This document shows positions 6,425 to 10,933 of a stretch of 10,933 bases of DNA, one piece after another. Numbering within the stretch: position 1 is the stretch's first letter; each line of letters begins with the position of its first letter. The stretch comes from Verrucomicrobiota bacterium (lineage in GTDB: Bacteria > Chlamydiota > Chlamydiia > Chlamydiales > JAEYWL01), in NCBI GenBank assembly GCA_023428915.1, contig JAEYWL010000086.1:1-10933 (forward strand), in the 5' to 3' direction. Both the position numbers and the translations under genes were made by a program. The notes under the pieces are model-generated. The model was given only the letters and a program-made list of their open reading frames with translations. It did no database searches and was not told the DNA's origin.

Positions 6425-7093
6425 TTATTTAAGAGAAAAGCTTTGCAAATCCTCAAGTGAAGGTGGCGATTTAGATAAGAGGACTTGAATTAGCAACTCG
6501 GCTAACCACTTCTCATATTCATCCGATGACCAGCCTCGCTCAACTACAAGCATTCGATAAAAATCCCTTCCAGTGAATGCCCAAAGAATGTCTCTAACCT
6601 TAGAAATACTCAGATTGTCCGTAAAAGCCTTTTCATTTGCCATTGTTTCCACTGTTTCTTTTTGCCGTTGATATCGTCGTCTTTCCCTTTCAATTTCTAA
6701 CCCTTTAAAGACTGGATCTAAAATAGATGCCCCTCGTAGAAAACTTAATTGAGCCTTCTCAGCATCATAAAGCTGTCGTGAAATGGTGGCGGTAATTTCA
6801 AGACGTTTACGAGGACATTTTTCTTTCTTTCCCTGCTCAACAAGAGCTGCATGCTGTTCAGGAGGAAGAGCTTCATCCATCAAACGAAGCAAAACTCCAC
6901 GCTTCGATTGAAAGATAGAATAGATGGAAGGGGCAGATACTTGTGCTTCCCGAGCTATCTCTTCTATGGTCACTTTCTCGAATCCCTTGGACTCAAAGAG
7001 CATTTTTGCAGAGGCTAAAATCCGATTTTTAGTCTCATGTGACCGTGCTTGTCTGGACTCAGAATTGTAGGATCGTTTCTTTGATGTTGACAT
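6425..7093 (-). CDS. TetR/AcrR-family transcriptional regulator
   Basis: This 222-residue repressor is predicted to bind DNA through its N-terminal three-helix domain and release it when a small ligand binds the C-terminal half. Seen: a basic leader (1-20); the TetR_N domain at about 21-67, ILASAKMLFESKGFEKVTIE then EIAREAQVSAPSIYSIFQSK, with the recognition helix at about 52-60 ending in the family's SIY-x-x-F; and a helical ligand domain to the end. It is divergent from the hydrolase/SnoaL operon, and the two promoters share one dyad, so it very likely represses both. There is no Shine-Dalgarno before ATG 7093, and the best promoter puts the transcript start within a few bases of it, suggesting a leaderless message. 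The ligand is unknown; the neighbouring esterase suggests an ester or amide compound. Confidence 0.88.
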   Translation of the reverse strand: MSTSKKRSYNSESRQARSHETKNRILASAKMLFESKGFEKVTIEEIAREAQVSAPSIYSIFQSKRGVLLRLMDEALPPEQHAALVEQGKKEKCPRKRLEITATISRQLYDAEKAQLSFLRGASILDPVFKGLEIERERRRYQRQKETVETMANEKAFTDNLSISKVRDILWAFTGRDFYRMLVVERGWSSDEYEKWLAELLIQVLLSKSPPSLEDLQSFSLK

Positions 7094-7132
7094 ATTGAGT
7101 ATAGTTTACTATAATCAATTGAAAAAGTCAAC
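7086..7132. promoter_or_regulatory. Interleaved divergent promoters with candidate TetR operator
   Basis: Plus strand: TTGACA (7087-7092), a 17-base spacer and TATAAT (7110-7115), a perfect sigma-70 promoter for the hydrolase operon. Minus strand: TTGACT (7126-7131), a 17-base spacer and TAAACT (7103-7108) for tetR. The two promoters face each other and overlap almost fully. A dyad TATAGT-TT-ACTATA (7100-7113) covers both -10 boxes, and a second pair GTTGAC (7086-7091)/GTCAAC (7127-7132) flanks it symmetrically. A repressor on the central dyad would block both promoters. Confidence 0.7.
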
Positions 7133-7150
7133 CCGTTGTCAAAAAAAGTG

Positions 7151-7173
7151 CATATGTCAGAGACAAATATAGC
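7151..7173 (+). repeat. Direct repeat, copy 1 (start region of hydrolase gene)
   Basis: The 23 bases from CATATGTCAGAGA onward match positions 8079-8101 with a single mismatch (position 14, C versus A). The block includes the start codon and first codons, so both proteins begin MSE-x-NIA. The genes are otherwise unrelated. Confidence 0.8.
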
Positions 7174-8071
7174 TAGATCTGCGCTACCAGGAAATCCAGA
7201 TCCAATTGTTTATAAAGGAATGACAGTAAATCAATTAACAATAGCCTATGATGACTATAAAGCCATTCCCAATCTTGACGTTTTATTGAAAGAGAACCGA
7301 GAGCGAGCTCAAACAATAAAAACCAGATTGAATCCAGTTCATGATGTAACATATGGCTCTGAAAGCATTCAAAAATTAGATATCTATGCACCAAAAAATC
7401 TTAAAGGGCTGCCTGTAATCATTAGTCTTCATGGAGGGGGTTGGACTATGGGAAGCAAAAACCCATGGGCTATTCCCGCAGAAACTCTGATGTCAAATAG
7501 AGTCCTCTCCGTATCAGTCGACTATGGACTTGCGCCTCAATATCGAATGAAGGATATCATATCTCATGTTCGTGATGCCATTGCATGGGTATATAAAAAT
7601 ATTGACCGATTCGGGGGAGATTCAAATCGCCTCTACATTTATGGGATGTCTGCTGGTGCTCACCTAGCAAGCACCGCTCTTATGCCAAACTGGCACAAAG
7701 ATTTTGGCCTTCCAGAGGATGTTATCAAAGGATTAATTGCTATGTCTGGTATTTATGACTTATGCACACTAGCTCACGCACCTCAAGCAGACTCACAAAA
7801 AGCACTACAAATGACACTGGAAGAATCTCGACGAGACAGTCCTTTATATCATCTTCCACAACACTCGGTTCCAGCGATTATTGCATATGGGGAGAAAGAG
7901 CCATTGATACTCTATCACATTGAGGCCAACAATTACGCCCAGAAACTACAAAAAGCAGGTTGCAATGTTTCCTTGATTGAAGTACCTGCTGCTAATCACT
8001 TTAATATGATTAATGAAGTTGCGAATACTGAAGGAAAAGTATTCCAAACTGTTATGAAAATGCTTTTTTAA
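7154..8071 (+). CDS. Alpha/beta hydrolase, HSL/arylformamidase-like esterase
   Basis: This is a 305-residue cytoplasmic serine hydrolase. Seen: the oxyanion-hole motif HGGGW at 93-97, nucleophile Ser166 in YGMSAGAHLA (163-172), candidate acid residues in YGEKEP (245-250), and His282 in PAANHFNM. The HGGGW and GxSAGAH pair places it in the hormone-sensitive-lipase/BD-FAE group, which includes carboxylesterases and kynurenine formamidases; the exact substrate is not shown. The ATG at 7154 is preferred to an in-frame TTG at 7136, which would sit about 15 bases after the predicted transcript start with no ribosome site and would add only SKKVH. It has a consensus promoter under the TetR dyad and forms an operon with the SnoaL-like gene 10 bases downstream. 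The first 23 bases of the start region are nearly repeated at that next gene. Confidence 0.85.
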   Translation: MSETNIARSALPGNPDPIVYKGMTVNQLTIAYDDYKAIPNLDVLLKENRERAQTIKTRLNPVHDVTYGSESIQKLDIYAPKNLKGLPVIISLHGGGWTMGSKNPWAIPAETLMSNRVLSVSVDYGLAPQYRMKDIISHVRDAIAWVYKNIDRFGGDSNRLYIYGMSAGAHLASTALMPNWHKDFGLPEDVIKGLIAMSGIYDLCTLAHAPQADSQKALQMTLEESRRDSPLYHLPQHSVPAIIAYGEKEPLILYHIEANNYAQKLQKAGCNVSLIEVPAANHFNMINEVANTEGKVFQTVMKMLF

Positions 8072-8078
8072 AAGGATA

Positions 8079-8101
8079 CATATGTCAGAGAAAAATATAG
8101 C
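8079..8101 (+). repeat. Direct repeat, copy 2 (start region of SnoaL-like gene)
   Basis: This is the partner of the block at 7151-7173, with 22 of 23 bases identical, again spanning the start codon (8082). Recombination between copies would delete the hydrolase gene and place the SnoaL-like gene under the promoter at 7087-7115. Confidence 0.8.
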
Positions 8102-8432
8102 AATTGCCGTAGCCTATTATCAGGCGATGAATAAGAAAGATCTTTCTGCAATGGAGAAATATCTTCATCCAGAAGTTCGGTTTATAGGACCACTAGCAGA
8201 CATCAAAGGGAAGGTTGCTGTCCTCGACTCTGTAAAGTACCTTATTGCATTCTTCAACAAGCTCACGATTCGTGCACAATTTGGTGCTGAGGATCGAGTT
8301 ATGCTAGCCTATGATATAGACTTTCCCGCTCCGATTGGGATTTCCAGAGCGGCCGTGCTACTAACCTTTCAAGATGGCTTAATCATTCGTTATGAGTTGT
8401 TTTTTGATGCCAGACCTTTTGAGAAGAATTAG
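8082..8432 (+). CDS. SnoaL/NTF2-like domain protein
   Basis: This is a 116-residue single-domain protein of the NTF2-like superfamily. Seen: an opening helix IAVAYYQAMNKKDLSAMEKY, HPEVRFIGPLADIKGK (the usual strand-turn with a 'G' loop), and terminal beta strands AVLLTFQDGLIIRYELFFDA. Members are small cone-shaped proteins acting as isomerases, dehydratases, polyketide cyclases or ligand binders; no specific activity can be assigned. The ribosome site AAAGGA stands 7 bases before the ATG. It follows the hydrolase gene by 10 bases and shares its promoter. As in other TetR-hydrolase-SnoaL sets, a role in modifying a small organic compound is a reasonable guess. Confidence 0.75.
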   Translation: MSEKNIAIAVAYYQAMNKKDLSAMEKYLHPEVRFIGPLADIKGKVAVLDSVKYLIAFFNKLTIRAQFGAEDRVMLAYDIDFPAPIGISRAAVLLTFQDGLIIRYELFFDARPFEKN

Positions 8433-8462
8433 GGATATTTGCGCAACAAAGCTTTACTTTGG

Positions 8463-8482
8463 TTTTCACGAGAGCGTGAAAA
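8463..8482. other. Hairpin after the SnoaL-like gene
   Basis: TTTTCACG-AGAG-CGTGAAAA is a perfect 8-base stem with a 4-base loop, 31 bases after the stop codon. No T-run follows on either strand beyond the stem itself, so termination here is uncertain; it may stabilise the message end. Confidence 0.4.
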
Positions 8483-8538
8483 TGGATTGGAGGAGATGAT
8501 TATACTACTGGTTCTACTTCTTATTAGGAGGTAAGGGA

Positions 8539-8558
8539 AAAGAGCTGAAGAGCTTTTT
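8539..8558. terminator. Bidirectional terminator-like hairpin
   Basis: AAAGAGCT (8539-8546) pairs with AGCTTTTT (8551-8558) around GAAG, with one G-T pair, and carries A- and T-runs at its ends. On the minus strand it overlaps the stop codon of the decayed gene at 8557-8559. On the plus strand it could end the hydrolase/SnoaL transcript. Confidence 0.5.
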
Positions 8559-9120
8559 ATAGGCTTGCTACTGCAGTCTCCTGGATAAACTTCTCTTCCT
8601 CTCTGTTTGCGCTAACTGAATAGATTTTTATAAATGGCTCAAGTTCAAAGATTTTTCTCATTCCGTCGATAAATTGGTTCGATGTAAGATCGATGAAGGG
8701 CATCCCACCGGAAACACTTTCAAAAATGAAAGAGTTTTCGGCTTTTTCTTGGCCAATACTTAAGAACGATTATTTATCTCTGCAGCTACAACAATAAGGG
8801 GTTTTCTCTCTTGTAGATGATGTTGTACGCATGGAATATGCTTAATGACACTGATACATTAGAGATTATAACGTTTAACACCCTTAGACCTGGTTGTTAC
8901 CCAAACTTGTCATATAGGCTTTAGTTAGATCCAGATGCGTAGGATTGATTTGAGAGTAACAGTCAGCGTCAAATTATAGAAACAGCTTTTAGCAGTATTG
9001 TAAATTTGTTTCCGGTTTTTTCATTTTGTAATCCTCTTGCTTTCTGAAGGATAAGAGACAAAGTTGGGTCATTCTCTTGGTTGAAACCCTGGTGCAGACA
9101 ATGACCTGCTTTTTTTCATG
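8557..9120 (-). pseudogene. Decayed gene of unknown family (about 190 codons, several frameshifts)
   Basis: No intact frame exists here, but the minus strand reads as one protein broken by shifts. In order: ATG 9120, MKKSRSLSAPGFQPR (9076-9120); NDPTLSLILQKARGLQNEK, then LLKAVSI (8978-9075); FDADCYSQINPTHLDLTKAY, then MTSLGNNQ (8890-8973); SKGVKRYNL, a stop, then ISVIKHIPCVQHHL and QERKPLIVVAAEINNRS (8763-8888); and finally GQEKAENSFIFESVSGGMPF, IDLTSNQFIDGMRKIFEL, EPFIKIYSVSANREEEKF and a terminal stop at 8557 (8557-8757). Composition is protein-like throughout, the pieces join end to end without gaps, and a hairpin terminator follows at once. I do not recognise the family. The KPLIVVAAEI piece briefly recalls a GroEL apical segment, but the rest does not fit. 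It lies between the SnoaL operon and the HipT module and is transcribed in the same direction as the latter. Confidence 0.6.
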
Positions 9121-9155
9121 CCTTATCGTCTGTATCTCAGATATTTTTTACATTT

Positions 9156-9779
9156 TTATTTTTGCATTTCTTTAAGCTTATTAGTTGCATTGACCCATTT
9201 ATCATAAATCACATGACCACCGTTGATAAGTAAGAAATGTAAAGCGACGCTAGGAAAATTAAGAATAATTTCCAAACGTTTTAAAATTTCGCTTCCCAAA
9301 ATACGATTTCTTTCGAAGGCATTTAATGATGACTGTGAAAATTCAAAAATTGCTGAAAATTCACGAGTAGTTAAACCTAATGATTCTCTAAATTTAATCA
9401 CATCTTCAGTGGTTGCTTGTCTTTCGAAAATAGGATAAAAAATAAATGAAGAAGGTCCTTTTCTGCCAATTGTAGATAATAAAATGATAGGATCTTTTTC
9501 TTTAGGGTTAATGCCCATTGCTAAGCAATATTCGGGATAGGCTGGATTTTGAAGAGAAGGGATACGATCTTCAAGTGAAGGAAAAAGCTTGTCTGATGAA
9601 AATTCTCTTTGGGTAAGAGGAAATTCAGGACCAAGCGGAATAACGTTTTTAGATTTAAAGTAGTTTTCGTCATACTTAAAAACTAATTTTGCATTTTCTT
9701 TCTTCAGTATTCCTACACGGAGTCTTGTTTTCCGTTTTTCTAAAAATACTTCCACACCAATAATTTTTAAATGCCGCAT
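9156..9779 (-). CDS. HipA N-terminal (HipS-like) subdomain fused to HipB-like HTH; candidate antitoxin
   Basis: This 207-residue protein has two domains. Residues 8-118 match the HipA N-terminal subdomain (RVGILKKENAKLVFKYDENY, then IPLGPEFPL, FPSLEDRIPS, NPAYPEYC and STIGRKGPSSFIFYP), the piece that in hipBST systems is the separate antitoxin HipS. Residues 122-182 form a Cro/XRE-type helix-turn-helix (FRESLGLTTREFSAIFEFSQ then SSLNAFER), as in HipB. The C-terminal tail is lysine-rich. Inferred role: neutralise the kinase encoded just upstream and repress the operon. It starts inside the 3' end of the kinase gene (13-base overlap) with its own AGGA site 5 bases before the ATG, so translation is coupled. 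The toxin-first order and the HipS-HTH fusion differ from hipB-hipA and hipB-hipS-hipT. I am confident of the domains and less so of antitoxin activity. Confidence 0.8.
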   Translation of the reverse strand: MRHLKIIGVEVFLEKRKTRLRVGILKKENAKLVFKYDENYFKSKNVIPLGPEFPLTQREFSSDKLFPSLEDRIPSLQNPAYPEYCLAMGINPKEKDPIILLSTIGRKGPSSFIFYPIFERQATTEDVIKFRESLGLTTREFSAIFEFSQSSLNAFERNRILGSEILKRLEIILNFPSVALHFLLINGGHVIYDKWVNATNKLKEMQK

Positions 9780-10666
9780 AATTCCTCACTTCTTTTGAAA
9801 ATGAGTCGTAAAAGAGCCTGTTGCCTTTTTTTGCTTATGTAACTGTTGTTTACTAAACTCTGAAGTTTTTCTAAGGAATGTTGTTTGCGGAAACGATCTA
9901 CGATATCATTATAACCCAAGCGGTTCCATTCTTGAACATAATCTTTCATTGTTGGTTTATTTGTTTCCTTAGTGTAAATGGAGCCCCGTGGCTGTAGATC
10001 CGCTCCTAGTATAGAATATTCCTCTAGAGCTAACGCTGAAGGATTATCATAAAAGGGAGCTAATTGCATACCTTTAGCTGATTGAATAAAACCCAAATTC
10101 CTGCCATGTCTATCGTGATTCCCTATTAGACTGTCAGCTAAAGTGAGATATACAAACCTTTCTTGTTCAATCCGCCTCCCTGTCTGCTCTCCAATAATTG
10201 TAACCAGGCTTTCACAATCGTGATTCTTTCCATCCTTCACAAAATGATAAATATGAACGAGGTCTGAAGCAATTAACTCAGACATAAAATTTTTAGTCAC
10301 AAAACAAAACTGATCTTCTGGGAAACGAATGAGGTAATAATTTGGGATCTCTATATCTAAGTATTCATAAATCTGATTACATAAGTATTCCGTAGCCGGA
10401 AGTTCTGGATATTCCTTCTGTTGGACTTTGAAAATAAAGTTAGATTCACCAAGACGTGCAGAATATTTGCGATAGGCACCGTTAAAGAAACTGATGTTTG
10501 CCATTTGGTTTTCTTGGGGTGCTTGAGATTGAGATCGAGCAACAAGATCTAAAAAATGGCCTGCATTAGGCAAATTAAAGTACTCTTTAAAACAGTCTGT
10601 ATGTAACCCGTACCACGATTCTTCAGGAACCAATTCTTGAGAACATTTACAACAAGATATCTGCAT
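9767..10666 (-). CDS. HipT/HipA-like serine/threonine kinase toxin with N-terminal zinc-binding-like motif
   Basis: This 299-residue kinase is the HipA catalytic part without the N-terminal subdomain. Seen: Cys5-x2-Cys8 ... His22-x2-Cys25, a probable zinc knuckle; a glycine-containing loop SFFNGAYRKYSA (59-70); ATP-binding Lys80 in NFIFKVQQ; Glu93 in ATEYLCNQI; the HipA catalytic signature GNHDRHGRNLGF (182-193) with base Asp185 and metal ligand Asn190; and the second metal ligand Asp207 in PFYDNPSAL. All catalytic residues are present, so it should be active. Known relatives phosphorylate aminoacyl-tRNA synthetases (GltX for HipA, TrpS for HipT) and halt translation; the target here is unknown. 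The loop lacks the SxxG/SIxG serine whose autophosphorylation regulates HipA and HipT. Ribosome site GGAG lies 7 bases before the ATG. It is the first gene of the operon, with a promoter and operator at 10684-10713. Confidence 0.85.
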   Translation of the reverse strand: MQISCCKCSQELVPEESWYGLHTDCFKEYFNLPNAGHFLDLVARSQSQAPQENQMANISFFNGAYRKYSARLGESNFIFKVQQKEYPELPATEYLCNQIYEYLDIEIPNYYLIRFPEDQFCFVTKNFMSELIASDLVHIYHFVKDGKNHDCESLVTIIGEQTGRRIEQERFVYLTLADSLIGNHDRHGRNLGFIQSAKGMQLAPFYDNPSALALEEYSILGADLQPRGSIYTKETNKPTMKDYVQEWNRLGYNDIVDRFRKQHSLEKLQSLVNNSYISKKRQQALLRLIFKRSEELCGI

Positions 10667-10683
10667 TAATCACTCCTTTTCTT

Positions 10684-10713
10684 AGCATAAAATACGACGC
10701 GTTTTTGCGTCAA
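10684..10713 (-). promoter_or_regulatory. Promoter of the hipT-like operon with internal operator
   Basis: On the minus strand TTGACG (10708-10713) is followed after 18 bases by TATGCT (10684-10689). Between and overlapping the boxes lies the inverted repeat GACGC-GTTTTT-GCGTC (plus-strand 10696-10711). A protein bound there would occlude the polymerase, which fits autorepression by the HTH protein of the operon. The ATG is 18 bases downstream of the -10. Confidence 0.65.
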
Positions 10714-10747
10714 TATTAAATTGACTCAATAATGATTCATAATAATA

Positions 10748-10766
10748 ACGACGTAAATTTGTGTCA
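10748..10766. promoter_or_regulatory. Second operator-like copy upstream of the hipT-like operon
   Basis: ACGACG-N7-GTGTCA (10748-10766) repeats ACGACG-N7-GCGTCA (10694-10712) with identical length and spacing, 54 bases apart (about five helical turns). Its centre holds AAATTT. Two smaller dyads lie between the copies, TTGACTCAA (10721-10729) and ATGATTCAT (10732-10740). Two sites in phase suit cooperative binding or looping by a dimeric repressor. Confidence 0.5.
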
Positions 10767-10778
10767 TGTATTTTAAAG

Positions 10779-10806
10779 AGGAGGCTTTCGATTCATAAAG
10801 CCTCTT
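10779..10806 (-). terminator. Possible terminator of an out-of-window minus-strand gene
   Basis: GAGGCTTT (10781-10788) pairs with AAAGCCTC (10797-10804) around an 8-base loop, extendable by two weaker pairs. On the minus strand it is followed by CTCTTTAAAAT, a poor T-run. It would insulate the hipT-like operon from upstream transcription. Confidence 0.3.
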
Positions 10807-10933
10807 CAAGGGCATGTGTCTTGCCAATTGAAACGCTAAGCCCCTCGGCCAAGTCACGACTTGGCTCTTCGGGACTTATCCTTTCACTTGTCAAGTTCGG
10901 CAATGTTCAAGCGTGATTTAGGGGCGCAACTTG
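10807..10933. other. Right flank without a recognisable gene; strong palindrome
   Basis: There is no supported coding frame. A perfect hairpin GCCAAGT-CACG-ACTTGGC lies at 10848-10865 and a small dyad ACTTG-T-CAAGT at 10887-10897. The stretch is more GC-rich than the neighbouring operon and resembles a structured intergenic repeat; the same words do not recur elsewhere in the window. Confidence 0.4.

Noticed and set aside
7136..7153. TTG start for the hydrolase
   Set aside because: It lies very close to the predicted transcript start, has no ribosome site, and adds only SKKVH before the ATG at 7154.
8763..8888. GroEL-like apical-domain fragment (KPLIVVAAEI)
   Set aside because: Only a short hydrophobic strand resembles GroEL; the flanking blocks (SGGMPFIDLT, FELEPFIKIYS) do not follow the chaperonin sequence.
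9068..9117. Terminator GGTCATT...AATGACC followed by seven T residues
   Set aside because: The 26-base loop is long for a 7-base stem, no plus-strand gene ends nearby, and the T-run is explained as the lysine codons at the start of the decayed minus-strand gene.
9223..9438. Plus-strand frame opposite the HipS-HTH gene
   Set aside because: It is a shadow of the minus-strand gene, whose domains are clear; it has no ribosome site or recognisable features.

Overview
The window looks like chromosomal DNA of an environmental, amoeba-associated chlamydia (Parachlamydiales-like). This rests on inference: the tandem pair of CNNM/CBS proteins preceded by a small coiled-coil membrane protein recalls the paired CBS-domain genes of Chlamydiaceae, and a secreted nickel superoxide dismutase and HipA-type modules of the kind at the right are, as I recall them, found in amoeba symbionts. 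A Legionella-like gammaproteobacterium is the main alternative, and no rRNA or core marker here settles it.

Left part (1-5700), ordinary chromosome. A minus-strand operon encodes a FtsB/DivIC-like protein and two CNNM/CorC-type membrane proteins, with a 5-base gap and then an 11-base overlap. Divergent from it is a nickel superoxide dismutase (sodN) whose predicted cleaved N-terminus reads HCQMPCGIY and whose C-terminus is a Pro/Ala/Lys linker plus a His-Asp repeat. Next come a GT2 glycosyltransferase with C-terminal TPR repeats, a convergent Nudix hydrolase overlapping its 3' end, and tRNA-Leu(UAG) with a near-consensus promoter and a strong terminator.

Middle (5700-8450), an accessory island beginning at the tRNA 3' end. 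A frameshifted 3' remnant of a large serine recombinase runs toward the tRNA and reads in frame through its antisense strand. It abuts a broken carboxymuconolactone decarboxylase/AhpD-like remnant. Then follow a TetR regulator and a divergent two-gene operon (esterase/arylformamidase-like alpha/beta hydrolase and SnoaL/NTF2-like protein). The divergent promoters are interleaved over a dyad that is a good candidate TetR operator.

Right part (8450-10933). A gap that at first looks empty holds a decayed minus-strand gene (about 190 codons, at least four frameshifts) of no family I recognise, ended by a hairpin terminator. To its right is a two-gene toxin-antitoxin-like operon: a HipT-like kinase with an N-terminal CxxC/HxxC motif is encoded first. 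A second, overlapping gene fuses a HipA N-terminal subdomain (HipS-like) to a HipB-like helix-turn-helix. Both the gene order and the fusion differ from the classical hipBA and hipBST layouts. A dyad inside its promoter and a second copy 54 bases upstream are likely autorepression operators.
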